Shown: piece after piece, positions 26,919-34,664 of the stretch | Position numbering within the stretch: the stretch's first letter is position 1 | Layout: the number at the start of each line of letters is the position of its first letter | Source of the DNA: Firmicutes bacterium HGW-Firmicutes-4 | GTDB taxonomy: Bacteria; Bacillota; Clostridia; Eubacteriales; Eubacteriaceae | Assembly (NCBI GenBank): GCA_002841405.1 | Contig: PGZR01000009.1 | Location: forward strand, 1 to 52,810 | Direction: 5' to 3' | DNA: 52,810 nt | Position numbers and translations under genes: made by a program | The notes under the pieces: model-generated | Database searches by the model: none | Told to the model about the DNA's origin: nothing | Seen by the model: only the letters and a program-made list of their open reading frames with translations

Positions 26919-27801
26919 CCCACACCTCCGAAGCGTCGCCCTTTAGAGCTTCGATGAATCCGTCGTCTTCGTAGGTTTCCGGGTCGTTGTTTAGTTTGGT
27001 CATTTCGAGTTTCATTTTGTCAATACGGGTTTGCTGCTCGTTTGTCGCTAAATCCATATGGTCCGATAACCATTGAAGGGCTTTCATGCGATCCGCCAGT
27101 TTGATACTGGCACCGTCTTTGCCCTGCTTAACTTCGGCGAGGATTGATCCGTCCACTTCGGACGACTCCCGAAACTCAACGACGTTAATTTCTTTCATGA
27201 GCGGGACTTCTTTTCCTGCTTCATTTTTAACTTTTACAGGGCCAAAGGCTCCCATGACTTGAACTTCACGGCGGCCGAATGATAAGAAGTCAGTGATATC
27301 AGCAAAGGCGATGTCCCAATACTTCTGGAAGACGTCTTCCTCGCTTATGAAGGACCGCACATAACGCTCTTGTTTAAGCTTCATTACCTCATCTTTGACC
27401 TTATCAATTCTTAACATTCTACTACCATTTGCCATAGCTGATTCATAGTCGCATCCATATGCTTTCTGGTAGCTCCGCGTCGCATTAAAGGACTTGCTGT
27501 AATACAGGCAGAAAAGCCGTTGCTCATCCGTTAGGTCAGGATTGTTAATAACTGATTCAACCTCCGGTATAACAGTCTTGTTCTTCTTGCTTTTGGTTGT
27601 TTTTTTATTAGTAACGTTACTAATCGTGTTTGGTAACGTTACTTTTCCCCAATGATCTTGATTTTTCCACTTTCTGATCTGTGATTCAGACACGCCGAGC
27701 TCTTTGGCAATATCTTTAAGCGGCTTCTTCTGACCGCTGTTGCTCCATAATTCGTACGCCTTATCCCGGTTAGGACTTCTCGCTCTCGGCAATCTCACCA
27801 C
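26902..27801 (-). CDS. terS: Terminase small subunit
   Basis: The 299-residue protein has an N-terminal helix-turn-helix (KPLKDIAKELGVSESQIRKWKNQDHW) and a terminase-2 domain (LTDEQRLFCLYYSKSFNATRSYQKAYGCDYESAMANGSRMLR). It recognises the packaging site and loads the large subunit. The C-terminus contains a helical oligomerisation region and the large-subunit overlap. Confidence 0.92.
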   Translation of the reverse strand: MVRLPRARSPNRDKAYELWSNSGQKKPLKDIAKELGVSESQIRKWKNQDHWGKVTLPNTISNVTNKKTTKSKKNKTVIPEVESVINNPDLTDEQRLFCLYYSKSFNATRSYQKAYGCDYESAMANGSRMLRIDKVKDEVMKLKQERYVRSFISEEDVFQKYWDIAFADITDFLSFGRREVQVMGAFGPVKVKNEAGKEVPLMKEINVVEFRESSEVDGSILAEVKQGKDGASIKLADRMKALQWLSDHMDLATNEQQTRIDKMKLEMTKLNNDPETYEDDGFIEALKGDASEVWDESDD

Positions 27802-27827
27802 CTCTCATTCATTTCGTTTCGGAATTC

Positions 27828-28097
27828 CTACTTCAGCAAATACCACTCACTCTCAAAAACCCAACGGTTCCTTGTAGAAATATCGCCGTCACCCTCTTTG
27901 ATGATATAAGTACCGTCATCAATAAATACATCGCCCTCAGCTTCTTCCCCGGTTCTCATGAAAAGCCCTCGCCCTTTCATGACAAACCGCTCGCCCGTCA
28001 TGATCGCATCATATAACCATGCCGGCATTTTCTCAGTTATATCACTATTCCATTGATGAGCTTCAACCGTTTGTGGTTTTCTCGCATAACTGGCCAT
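27828..28097 (-). CDS. Small phage protein, 89 residues
   Basis: MASYARKPQTVEAHQWNSD at the start and RNRWVFESEWYLLK at the end match short hypothetical proteins often found before terminase genes in Clostridia phages (PVTVEA-QW-pattern). Beta-rich, no catalytic motif visible. Function unknown. Confidence 0.7.
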   Translation of the reverse strand: MASYARKPQTVEAHQWNSDITEKMPAWLYDAIMTGERFVMKGRGLFMRTGEEAEGDVFIDDGTYIIKEGDGDISTRNRWVFESEWYLLK

Positions 28098-28100
28098 GGT

Positions 28101-28286
28101 TTACCCCTTTCCCAGAACATATTCTTCGTCAATCTGTTCTCTCGGATGTCTGAATGGCATTTCGTAGTATCTAAGAGACGGTATTGCCAACATTTTTATT
28201 GCTTTATCTATGTCTAGTGGTTCGGATGGCACATCTAGTCCATGCATTCCACAAAGCACCTGGTTAGCACATTTTATCTTTTCCAT
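28101..28286 (-). CDS. Small hypothetical protein, 61 residues
   Basis: Start ATG just after the previous stop, with a weak site (GGTAAACC). The product contains VLCGMHGLDVPSEPLDIDKAI and a proline-rich end. No family recognised; it fits the tight gene packing. Confidence 0.55.
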   Translation of the reverse strand: MEKIKCANQVLCGMHGLDVPSEPLDIDKAIKMLAIPSLRYYEMPFRHPREQIDEEYVLGKG

Positions 28287-28294
28287 GGTTTACC

Positions 28295-28606
28295 TCATGC
28301 CATTCCGCTATGGTTCTTCTTAATCTGTTCAGCTAGTCTTTTGCAAACATCGTCGATTTCAATTGCGCCACCAATATCAACCGGGCCAATATTAATGCAA
28401 ACACCTTTCTTAGTTGGCTGAGGCGGTGGATCTTTGGGTTTTGTATGTCTGGGGGTTTCCGCAACCCTGTGACTATAATCAACGCTCAAAAGTCTTATTC
28501 GCTCTTGGGTGATTTCAATACCCTGCCCCGGATTACCATGTTTTCTTAAAAATTCTACCAGTGGTAAAGCCAGTCGATCCATTTCCTCAAATTGTTCTTT
28601 GTTCAT
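28295..28606 (-). CDS. Hypothetical phage protein, 103 residues
   Basis: MNKEQFEEMDRLALPLVEFLRKHGNPGQGIEITQERIRLLSV is typical of small phage proteins with an amphipathic N-terminal helix. The start at 28606 has AAGGAG at the right distance; the longer open frame lacks one. The C-terminal part (CINIGPVDIGGAIEIDDVCKRLAEQI) is a second small fold. Function unknown. Confidence 0.65.
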   Translation of the reverse strand: MNKEQFEEMDRLALPLVEFLRKHGNPGQGIEITQERIRLLSVDYSHRVAETPRHTKPKDPPPQPTKKGVCINIGPVDIGGAIEIDDVCKRLAEQIKKNHSGMA

Positions 28607-28781
28607 GGACTTTCTCCTTATTCTTAACTTCATAATCAAATCCCCTGAAACCGCAAATAAAACATGCTTCCTGAATCCTTTGCTTTGGATCAACCCGCCT
28701 GATCGTCTGTCCCTCATCCTCCTGGATCACATCAGCGCACCGGTTACAAAGCGTCATAACCTCAACTTTATGGATCGTCAT
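28587..28781 (-). CDS. Small zinc-ribbon protein, 64 residues
   Basis: Two Cys pairs (CNRCADVIQ and CFICG) form a rubredoxin-like zinc knuckle. The gene overlaps the next by 20 bases and the previous by 14. Probably a DNA- or protein-binding accessory. Confidence 0.65.
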   Translation of the reverse strand: MTIHKVEVMTLCNRCADVIQEDEGQTIRRVDPKQRIQEACFICGFRGFDYEVKNKEKVHEQRTI

Positions 28782-28905
28782 GTGTGCACCCTTTGCAGAT
28801 CAGGCACCCGGTCTGTTTCCCGGGATCTTTTAAAGTCTGCTTGTCCAAACACTCACCGTCCCGGCAATATTGACATTCTTTTTTATCACATTTATTATCT
28901 GGCAC
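28768..28905 (-). CDS. Tiny Cys-rich protein, 45 residues
   Basis: GTG start 5 bases after GGGGGATGAT. Seven cysteines in two clusters (CDKKECQYCRDGEC and CLICKGC) suggest a zinc-binding mini-protein. It overlaps the next gene by 14 bases, which supports it. Confidence 0.6.
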   Translation of the reverse strand: MPDNKCDKKECQYCRDGECLDKQTLKDPGKQTGCLICKGCTHDDP

Positions 28906-28917
28906 AGCATCATCCCC

Positions 28918-29316
28918 CTATATTTGTTTTAAAATCGCTTTTGATCCATAAAGCATTCCATATTTGTATCCGTATTTGCTCAACCCATAAAAATATGCAT
29001 CTCTTCTTCGGCTGTCATCCCATCGGCATATCATTATTATTTTTGACTTATTATATCTGGCATCTTCTCTGATAAATTTTTCAAACTCCAACACTTTATT
29101 TCTCGCCCATAACAACCCTTTCAATCCATCTTTCCCGGTTTGTTCGAGTGCTGGATAAGGGTCTTTATTCTTATTCTTAATCACTAAGGAAATATTGAAA
29201 TAGACTGTCGTTTTCGTCCATTCCTCTTGAAATTCAATTCTTATTGCTTGCCCGCTGTCCATTATTTTTTTATCAAAGTAATATGGGTGTTGATCGTCAG
29301 TTGTATATTTAAACAA
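28918..29316 (-). CDS. Hypothetical protein, first gene after the late promoter
   Basis: The 132-residue protein begins MFKYTTDDQHPYYFDKKIMDS and ends with KYGMLYGSKAILKQI. It is mixed alpha/beta and basic. The ATG follows GGGGCGGTG. It comes directly after the terminator and promoter region at 29.35-29.43 kb, so it would be the first product of the late operon. No family recognised. Confidence 0.65.
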   Translation of the reverse strand: MFKYTTDDQHPYYFDKKIMDSGQAIRIEFQEEWTKTTVYFNISLVIKNKNKDPYPALEQTGKDGLKGLLWARNKVLEFEKFIREDARYNKSKIIMICRWDDSRRRDAYFYGLSKYGYKYGMLYGSKAILKQI

Positions 29317-29346
29317 TCCATCACCGCCCCTTTAATTTTTTTACAT

Positions 29347-29371
29347 AAAAAAGACGCCCTTTCGGACGCCT
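29347..29371 (-). terminator. Imperfect terminator in the late leader
   Basis: The minus-strand hairpin CGTCC-GAAA-GGGCG has one mismatch and is followed by TCTTTTTTATG. It lies between the late promoter candidate and the first late gene, so transcripts must pass it to reach the terminase genes. Confidence 0.6.
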
Positions 29372-29384
29372 ATATATTTTCTTC

Positions 29385-29426
29385 AAAATGTGGCTCAATT
29401 AGGAACCTTCCACATTTTACATTATA
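29385..29426 (-). promoter_or_regulatory. Late promoter candidate with an inverted repeat at the start site
   Basis: On the minus strand TATAAT (29426-29421) is preceded by no good -35 box. It is followed within a few bases by the perfect 9-bp inverted repeat CCACATTTT/AAAATGTGG (arms 29410-29418 and 29385-29393, 16-base loop). The lack of a -35 and the ArpU-like gene just upstream suggest an activator-dependent late promoter; the repeat could be its binding site. Confidence 0.5.
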
Positions 29427-29463
29427 AACTTTCTTGTTTTGAAATTGTCGGCAATGTTGTTGT

Positions 29464-29895
29464 TTACACCAACTTTATCTGTTCCAGCGCTTTATTGGTC
29501 AGGTTGTACACCTGTTTAATACTATAGTTCATTCTCTCCGCAATCTCTCCCTGGCTCAAGCATTCAACATAGGTTAGCTGCAACACCGTCCGCAATTTCG
29601 GTGTTTTCACTTGGTCCAAATGTTTCATTATCTCGACCCGAACCTTGACAGATTCTTCGATTTCCGCTTTAATTTGCAATTGTAGGGGTTCCCATTTTGC
29701 TATCCAGTCTCCAGAATCCAGACCGTCGCCTCCCCGTGGCATGTCTGTGATGACGCTGGTCACTTTGGTGGCCCCTGCAATCAATGTTTCCAGCTCGTTT
29801 TCCAAGCTGTGGGTCAACTCCATCTGATACTCATATCCCCTGAGTATTTCATCTTTCCGCTTATCTTTCGGCCGACAAACCGCTTTATTTGACAT
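29464..29895 (-). CDS. ArpU/RinA-like late transcription regulator
   Basis: The 143-residue protein has a long helical N-terminal part (YEYQMELTHSLENELETLIAGATKVTSVITDMPRGG) and a sigma-70 region-4-like HTH at the end (VLQLTYVECLSQGEIAERMNYSIKQVYNLTNKALEQI). This matches the ArpU/DUF1492 group that turns on packaging and structural genes in Gram-positive phages. Its position directly before the terminase region is diagnostic. Confidence 0.85.
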   Translation of the reverse strand: MSNKAVCRPKDKRKDEILRGYEYQMELTHSLENELETLIAGATKVTSVITDMPRGGDGLDSGDWIAKWEPLQLQIKAEIEESVKVRVEIMKHLDQVKTPKLRTVLQLTYVECLSQGEIAERMNYSIKQVYNLTNKALEQIKLV

Positions 29896-29937
29896 CCGCT
29901 TCCCCCTCTGATAAAATAATTTTGTGAGTTATCTACC

Positions 29938-29959
29938 AGGGGCGAAAGCCCTTTTTTTA
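29938..29959 (+). terminator. Intrinsic terminator facing the other way
   Basis: Plus-strand GGGC-GAAA-GCCC followed by seven T. No plus-strand gene exists nearby. It could end antisense transcription coming from the left. Confidence 0.65.
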
Positions 29960-29969
29960 TGTCAACTAA

Positions 29970-30203
29970 TCAGCCAATAAACTCTGAAGCATGCAAGACA
30001 CTATGCCCAATCGGAATCCACATAATTTGCTTTACAACTTTTTCATCTTTCCAAGTGTATAAGTAACTCTGGCAGCTTCCTGGATTTTTTAAATCGATCT
30101 CAAGCCCCGCATCTTTACACATGTCCAAGAACTTATCTTTTTCAAAATTGTTTTGAACTCGTACTACAACTTTATATTTGACAAAATCATCTATCGTTTT
30201 CAC
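29970..30203 (-). CDS. Small hypothetical protein, 77 residues
   Basis: MKTIDDFVKYKVVVRVQNNFEKDKFLDMCKDAGLEID is an alpha/beta start similar to short phage proteins with an ACT-like look. It overlaps the next gene by 4 bases. Function unknown. Confidence 0.65.
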   Translation of the reverse strand: MKTIDDFVKYKVVVRVQNNFEKDKFLDMCKDAGLEIDLKNPGSCQSYLYTWKDEKVVKQIMWIPIGHSVLHASEFIG

Positions 30204-30460
30204 TTTTTAAAACCTCCTAATTTCTTACTCAACCACTCAAGCAATTCATATAACCGAAGCTCTTTCGCCACTGCGTCTATGAGTTCGTTCCATGCTTCGC
30301 GAAGCCTGTCCGTGTCAAGGCCAATATATACTCCTCCTTCTTCACCCTGATCGTATCTATTTACTTTTTCATAGTTACCATAGCCTTTGCACGCATCACA
30401 AGGATCTGTATTTTCGGCTTCATCGCTTTTGCATCCTAAACAACTCGGTTCAATAGTCAT
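30200..30460 (-). CDS. Cys-rich small protein, 86 residues
   Basis: The N-terminus carries CLGCKSDEAENTDPCDACKGYGNY, a four-Cys zinc or DnaJ-like knuckle. The rest is a helical C-terminal region (LREAWNELIDAVAKELRLYELLEWLSKKLGGF). Good RBS (GGAGG). Function unknown. Confidence 0.65.
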   Translation of the reverse strand: MTIEPSCLGCKSDEAENTDPCDACKGYGNYEKVNRYDQGEEGGVYIGLDTDRLREAWNELIDAVAKELRLYELLEWLSKKLGGFKK

Positions 30461-30471
30461 CTAAAACCTCC

Positions 30472-30795
30472 TCAATATTCAGTTGACGCGATAATTTCAG
30501 GTTCATCGATATCCCCAAGTTGTTTTATTTCATCATCAAATGAAGTGTAAACACAAAGCGTTCCTGCAAAATATCCCAAATTACCAAATATTTTATCGCC
30601 AGTTACAACTTTTCCTTTTTCCAATTCCCCAGATGTTTCTTTCCACATTCCACATGTTTTTATATTTACCACCTCGGGATCGCATTCGTAACCAGCCCCC
30701 GTTAGTTTGTTGTGCCACTCTTGCGTTTCTTTTAAAGCCCATGGGCTTGCTACATAATCGCACTCATCAAATAAATAAACGTTTATTTCTGCCAT
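30472..30795 (-). CDS. Hypothetical phage protein, 107 residues
   Basis: The start MAEINVYLFDECDYVASPWALKETQEWHNKLTG at 30795 follows AGGAGG. The text continues ...GYECDPEVVNIKTCGMWKE and GYFAGTLCVYTSFDDEI. This resembles small phage proteins of about 100 residues with a conserved ...AP-L-E--EWYN---- pattern. No function known. Confidence 0.65.
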   Translation of the reverse strand: MAEINVYLFDECDYVASPWALKETQEWHNKLTGAGYECDPEVVNIKTCGMWKETSGELEKGKVVTGDKIFGNLGYFAGTLCVYTSFDDEIKQLGDIDEPEIIASTEY

Positions 30796-30796
30796 C

Positions 30797-31216
30797 TCAA
30801 AACCTCCTATAATTCCCTCTATCCCCAACACAAAACATTCGGCCTCTGTAATTTGGTATGTAGCCGTATTTTTTCGCATTGCTTTTCATCCGGTAATCAG
30901 CCTGGTAGATTTTCTTTTTCTTGGTTGATGAATAAAAATCAAAGCTTTCAAAGTATACGTCTTCCATGAATTCAATCACCGGGCGTATTGCCTTGGCAAT
31001 GGCATTAGCTATTTCTTTAAGGGCGCACCCTAGCCTTTCAATAGTTTTATAAATTTCAATTACTTGTTCATCGGTAAAGCCATGTCCCCTCCCGACTATT
31101 AATATTTGTTCATTTTTGCACTTCTCTTTTTCTATAAACTCATCCTTGATATTTGACGGAACAAACCACCCAATATCTTCAGCGCGTGCTTCGTATAATC
31201 TTCGTATCTCAATCAT
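30797..31216 (-). CDS. Hypothetical phage protein, 139 residues
   Basis: The protein has an N-terminal helix (MIEIRRLYEARAEDIG), a helical middle (DEQVIEIYKTIERLGCALKEIANAIAKAI) and a basic C-terminus (STKKKKIYQADYRMKSNAKKYGY). Its ATG overlaps the stop of the upstream TM gene (ATGA). No family recognised. Confidence 0.6.
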   Translation of the reverse strand: MIEIRRLYEARAEDIGWFVPSNIKDEFIEKEKCKNEQILIVGRGHGFTDEQVIEIYKTIERLGCALKEIANAIAKAIRPVIEFMEDVYFESFDFYSSTKKKKIYQADYRMKSNAKKYGYIPNYRGRMFCVGDRGNYRRF

Positions 31217-31347
31217 CCCTTCCTCCCGTACTTAACCCACTCAACCAAGCCAATTCCAGCTAATGCGACACCAGCAACCACGGCCGTGACGACTGACCCC
31301 ATGGCGATGATTGTAAATGCGCCTAATGCGAAATCAGTCATTCTCAT
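31213..31347 (-). CDS. Single-TM small protein, 44 residues
   Basis: MRMTDFALGAFTIIAMGSVV continues into a hydrophobic helix of about 25 residues and a short basic tail (VKYGRKG). It overlaps the genes on both sides. Small membrane proteins like this occur in the accessory regions of many phages; role unknown. Confidence 0.6.
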   Translation of the reverse strand: MRMTDFALGAFTIIAMGSVVTAVVAGVALAGIGLVEWVKYGRKG

Positions 31348-31720
31348 ACTTACCTTTCATTTCATTCAAAATCCGTTGTTTGATTTCCGGTGTTATTTCT
31401 TCGGTGGTGCGGAAACAGTTCCCGGCGTTGTAACGGTAATAATCATCACTATATCCCCACCAAACGGTATGGATTACACCGTCATCACTTGTCACAATGC
31501 AATACGCTTCCCCATCCTTCGGTTTCCATGGTAGTTTTTCAATTTCGATTGTGCCCCTTAATATACAGGAAACATTGAATAAGCTGGCATAGTTACCCTC
31601 ATCGTCATACAAATCATAATCTTTGTTAAAATGAAAAGGATTAGATGAAGAACCGACCAAGTTAAACTTCTCTCCAACTTCAACGCCCAACAACTTCAAA
31701 ACTTCCGGCATATAATTCAC
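31334..31720 (-). CDS. Hypothetical phage protein, 128 residues
   Basis: MNYMPEVLKLLGVEVGEKFNL and LPWKPKDGEAYCIVTSDDGVIHTVWWG...YRYNAGNCFRTTEEI are features of a phage family common in Clostridia, in which W-P--GE-YW is followed by a GN-F-T-EEA motif near the C-terminus. Its biochemical role is unknown. Confidence 0.75.
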   Translation of the reverse strand: MNYMPEVLKLLGVEVGEKFNLVGSSSNPFHFNKDYDLYDDEGNYASLFNVSCILRGTIEIEKLPWKPKDGEAYCIVTSDDGVIHTVWWGYSDDYYRYNAGNCFRTTEEITPEIKQRILNEMKGKYEND

Positions 31721-31872
31721 CGTTTCACCTCCACAGACTTTCGTTTCCCCTTTTTACCATAACTGATCTTTGCTTTCGGCTTGTCTTTTTCGGCCCAATT
31801 GATAAAATTTGATTTTATTTCCAGTCGTTCGGCTTCTGTCATAACTGGTTCTTCACCAGGCTTATAATTCAT
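31717..31872 (-). CDS. Small charged protein, 51 residues
   Basis: The start MNYKPGEEPVMTEAERLEIK at 31872 follows GGGAGGG and overlaps the previous stop (ATGA). The C-terminus is strongly basic (KAKISYGKKGKRKSVEVKR). Function unknown. Confidence 0.6.
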   Translation of the reverse strand: MNYKPGEEPVMTEAERLEIKSNFINWAEKDKPKAKISYGKKGKRKSVEVKR

Positions 31873-31961
31873 CTCTTTCCCTCCCGATACTTCCGCCCAT
31901 ACCATCCCCAAGCCGAACCAGTGGCAAATGCCAGGACCAGGGCCATTACTTCAAATGGCAT
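31869..31961 (-). CDS. Tiny membrane protein, 30 residues
   Basis: MPFEVMALVLAFATGSAWGW is a hydrophobic helix followed by YGRKYREGKR. It has AGAGGTG before the start and ATGA overlap with the next gene. A near-twin in layout (hydrophobic helix then basic tail) is the 44-residue gene at 31213. Confidence 0.5.
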   Translation of the reverse strand: MPFEVMALVLAFATGSAWGWYGRKYREGKR

Positions 31962-32513
31962 TTTCGCACCTCTCTTTTTTTGCATCAATTTTCCGATGTT
32001 CTTTCCCGTGGCACCCATAACACAACCACTAAACATCTAGCGGTTTCGCATAATCAGTGTGATGACCAGACAACTTTCCTTCATCACCGCACCTCTGGCA
32101 ATTAATAGGTTTGATAACATCACCTCTTTTCACCGCATTATTGAGCTCCCTTCTGGCGAAATATTTCTCATCTTTTTCTCTGATTCTGTTATTTTCTCTT
32201 TCCCGATATTTTTCAGGATTCCTCATTCTGTCCATTTTTTCAAATTCTCTATTTTTATCTCGTTTATTTTCTGGATCTCTGCTTTTTATAGCAGCTTTGC
32301 AATGACATTTTTTACAATCAAATGTTATTCCAAGTGTTGTCCTTTTATTTTTATAAAAATCTTCGTACTGCTTAAATTCTTTGCATGTCCCGCATCGATA
32401 TAATGTAACTCCATCTTTGATAATTGTTTTTCTTCTTCTACCAATGTTTTCGATTCCCGTGTGGCTAATCGACATTTTTTCTTTGATTCTTCACTGTGCG
32501 GAATGTTATGCAT
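31951..32513 (-). pseudogene. NUMOD3/HNH-type endonuclease broken by an A-run frameshift and an in-frame TAG
   Basis: The gene starts at ATG 32513, overlapping the stop of the ASCH gene. Its first residues MHNIPHSEESKKK resemble a NUMOD3 DNA-binding motif. After the A6 run near 32476-32481 the sensible text continues in the -1 frame (MSISHTGIENIGRRRK). That frame holds zinc Cys pairs (CGTCKEF and CKKC) and the HNH core NCQRCGDEGKLSGHHTDYAKPLDV. A TAG at 32031-32029 then interrupts WLCYGCHGKEHRK, which carries the second CxxC needed for the fold. The frame ends in TGA at 31951. The longest intact piece is 32475-32029. It is either decayed or recoded. Confidence 0.75.
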
Positions 32514-33243
32514 TTTTAACAACCTCGTTAATTGGCAATCTTTCAAATTCCACAGCCCAGACGAATGGGTTAGCATCCCACCCAAACTGATCAAGGTCTT
32601 TTTTCTTGATGGTGGAGTCCCATAATTTTTCCATTGCTTTCTTGTATTCTCTTGGACAATCTGCCCATTTACAATTCGGGCCATCACCTTCGCTGTCAGC
32701 TGGTGCATATTTTTTCCGCCAGCCATCTTTTGTCCATGCTACTATGCCTTCTTTAAGAGCCTGTTCTTCTGTTATGTCCCGCAACCGCTCCACCCGAACA
32801 TCAGAGACTTTCAGGAAGATTCTGGCCGCTTCTCGGGGCATGTGAATTGATGGTCGCCATCTTCCTTCTGTTGTTGGTAAAGCAATTATTTCTTCAATTA
32901 ATTTAGTTTCACCGCCAGCTTTGTATTCGATAATACATATTCTCGCAATTTGTCGTGCTTCTTCAACTCTCCACGTCTCCCGCACCCAAAGGACATCGCC
33001 AACTTGATATGGTGCTTTCATTTTACTTTTCCCTGTAAAAGGCGCAATTTCACCACCGCATTGCTTACATGCCCATTCATTTCCACCGCTATTAAAGTAG
33101 CCCGGCTTAGTGCAATCATCGTCATAGTGATGATTAGGCTGCGGCTTTACCACCCGCCTTGTCATAGTCTTTCGCCCATCCAGTATCGCCTGTACCATCG
33201 CTGTATTAAACAAAATCGGCTTACTCTTTACATCCCCTTGCAT
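32506..33243 (-). CDS. ASCH-domain phage protein
   Basis: The start MQGDVKSKPILFNTAMVQAILDGRKTMTRRVVKPQP follows GGAGGGGG and lies within the end of thyX. The ILDGRKT-TRR motif, YQVGDVLWVRETW and the C-terminal PFVWAVEFER are the signature of the ASCH/morphogenesis-type phage family, with a four-Cys insertion (CKQC). ASCH domains bind RNA or modified nucleosides; the phage role is unknown. Confidence 0.85.
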   Translation of the reverse strand: MQGDVKSKPILFNTAMVQAILDGRKTMTRRVVKPQPNHHYDDDCTKPGYFNSGGNEWACKQCGGEIAPFTGKSKMKAPYQVGDVLWVRETWRVEEARQIARICIIEYKAGGETKLIEEIIALPTTEGRWRPSIHMPREAARIFLKVSDVRVERLRDITEEQALKEGIVAWTKDGWRKKYAPADSEGDGPNCKWADCPREYKKAMEKLWDSTIKKKDLDQFGWDANPFVWAVEFERLPINEVVKNA

Positions 33244-33929
33244 GATTCCCCCTCCTGGCAACTCATCGACCCCTCTGGGCATTCCCCGCTCACACACGGT
33301 GCACCCGCATTTTTAAACAGAATCGGCGCAACTTGACGGCATTGTGACAGCATTTCATTGGCCATTTCTCTGATTTCCCATTGCGCCCTGTTGCAACATC
33401 TTTTACTGAAAAAATGTAGCAGTATGCGAATGTTCATTGTTACAACGATTGAGGTGGTGCAGGCATTCGGTAATACATAACGTGCATTTTCATAAGCTTC
33501 TTTTTCGCTCAACCCATCAAATATTAATGACTCTACTAAAACGTCATAAGCTTCTTGCGATTCTTGCATTGCTGATTTAAATAATTCCAACGATATTGAT
33601 TTGCTATTTTTTATTACTTCCGGAACAACATAATCAAAATTACCTTCACTCACATATCTCTGGCTTTTCTGGCTATACGACGCTATCCGGTGTCTGACCA
33701 ACTGGTGAGACAACGCTCTACTCACACCATCAATCCCGAATGTAAATGAAGCGTGTTCAAGTGGGCTTTCGTGCCCCATGTTCACTAATTTAGTTAATAG
33801 TTTCTTGATCTGTTCGTCCGTTAAGTTATCCATAATCTCATACGTTGGCACATCGCTATAACATCGTTTCGCAGCAGCAGCCACTAATTTTTCTGGGTTT
33901 GGTGTATGTTCTAATATTTTTACTTGCAT
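33228..33929 (-). CDS. thyX: FAD-dependent thymidylate synthase ThyX
   Basis: The 233-residue enzyme makes dTMP from dUMP with FAD, NADPH and methylene-THF. The ThyX motif RHRIASYSQKSQRY lies at 79-92. H53 and E54 of MGHESPLEHASFTF belong to the substrate site. Phages carry it to raise the dTMP supply. It overlaps the ASCH gene by 16 bases. Confidence 0.95.
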   Translation of the reverse strand: MQVKILEHTPNPEKLVAAAAKRCYSDVPTYEIMDNLTDEQIKKLLTKLVNMGHESPLEHASFTFGIDGVSRALSHQLVRHRIASYSQKSQRYVSEGNFDYVVPEVIKNSKSISLELFKSAMQESQEAYDVLVESLIFDGLSEKEAYENARYVLPNACTTSIVVTMNIRILLHFFSKRCCNRAQWEIREMANEMLSQCRQVAPILFKNAGAPCVSGECPEGSMSCQEGESCKGM

Positions 33930-33938
33930 TGTTTCTCC

Positions 33939-34664
33939 TTATTTCTGTGAATCCTGGTAATTAATTTCACACATAATTCCGCAATCGCCCATGATCTCAT
34001 CTTCCAACCGGCCCCGGTTCGGGTCTAACTCATCCAACCACACCGGCCCATTCTGATCTTTCAGGATTGCAAATCCTATTTCTCTTTCCCGGATCGCTCT
34101 TTCTTTGAAAATCTCCGGGAAATCTCGCCTGATCGAATTCCAATAACCCATGCCACCTTTGACGCATCCAATGCAGTTATTGTTGCGATATCCCAAATCG
34201 TACATTTTAGGCCGCTTAATTCCCAACCGTCCACACATACCGTGAGCATCTTCTTTAGTCACCATTTTGGCAATCAGCGGGAATTCGTGGTCATATTCCG
34301 GCATATTCTCAGCCAGTCGTTCGGCTCGGTCGCGTTCGGTTAGGTCCAACCCCCAAACATAGGTGTGTCGTCCAGGGTTTTGCTGTTCCCATTCTTTCCG
34401 GACCCGCCTTTTTAATAAATTCGTGCAGGGCGCACCATACGGGGCTTTTATATATCCACTGGCTCTTATCACTTCATCCACAGACTTATATTTACTTTGT
34501 GTAATTTCTATTTCCCTATTTAAAAACTTTTCGCATTCTTTAACGAATCGCATTGAATCGTCGTGTTGATCGTCGATATGTGTATAAATAATCTTGTCTA
34601 CATCTTTGCTCAGGTAAGCGGCTATAAAACTGCTTACCCCTGCTGAAAACCATACTACTTTCAA
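33939..34664 (-). CDS. PP-loop phosphoadenosine phosphosulfate reductase-like protein
   Basis: The protein starts with the ATP pyrophosphatase loop FSAGVSSFIAAYL. It continues IIYTHIDDQHDDSMRFVKECEKFLNREI and has cysteines in APCTNLLKRRV, CIGC and DCGIMC. This is the phage CysH-like/alpha-hydrolase group. I prefer the TTG at 34664, which puts the loop at the N-terminus as in relatives; the GTG at 34685 is the alternative, and neither has a strong RBS. Substrate unknown; it is not a sulfate assimilation gene by context. Confidence 0.8.
   Translation of the reverse strand: MKVVWFSAGVSSFIAAYLSKDVDKIIYTHIDDQHDDSMRFVKECEKFLNREIEITQSKYKSVDEVIRASGYIKAPYGAPCTNLLKRRVRKEWEQQNPGRHTYVWGLDLTERDRAERLAENMPEYDHEFPLIAKMVTKEDAHGMCGRLGIKRPKMYDLGYRNNNCIGCVKGGMGYWNSIRRDFPEIFKERAIREREIGFAILKDQNGPVWLDELDPNRGRLEDEIMGDCGIMCEINYQDSQK

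Noticed and set aside
32029-32031. General recoding of TAG as an amino acid in this phage
   Set aside because: At least three other genes here (ending at 6459, 11296 and 34912) use TAG as an ordinary stop, so phage-wide reassignment is unlikely.
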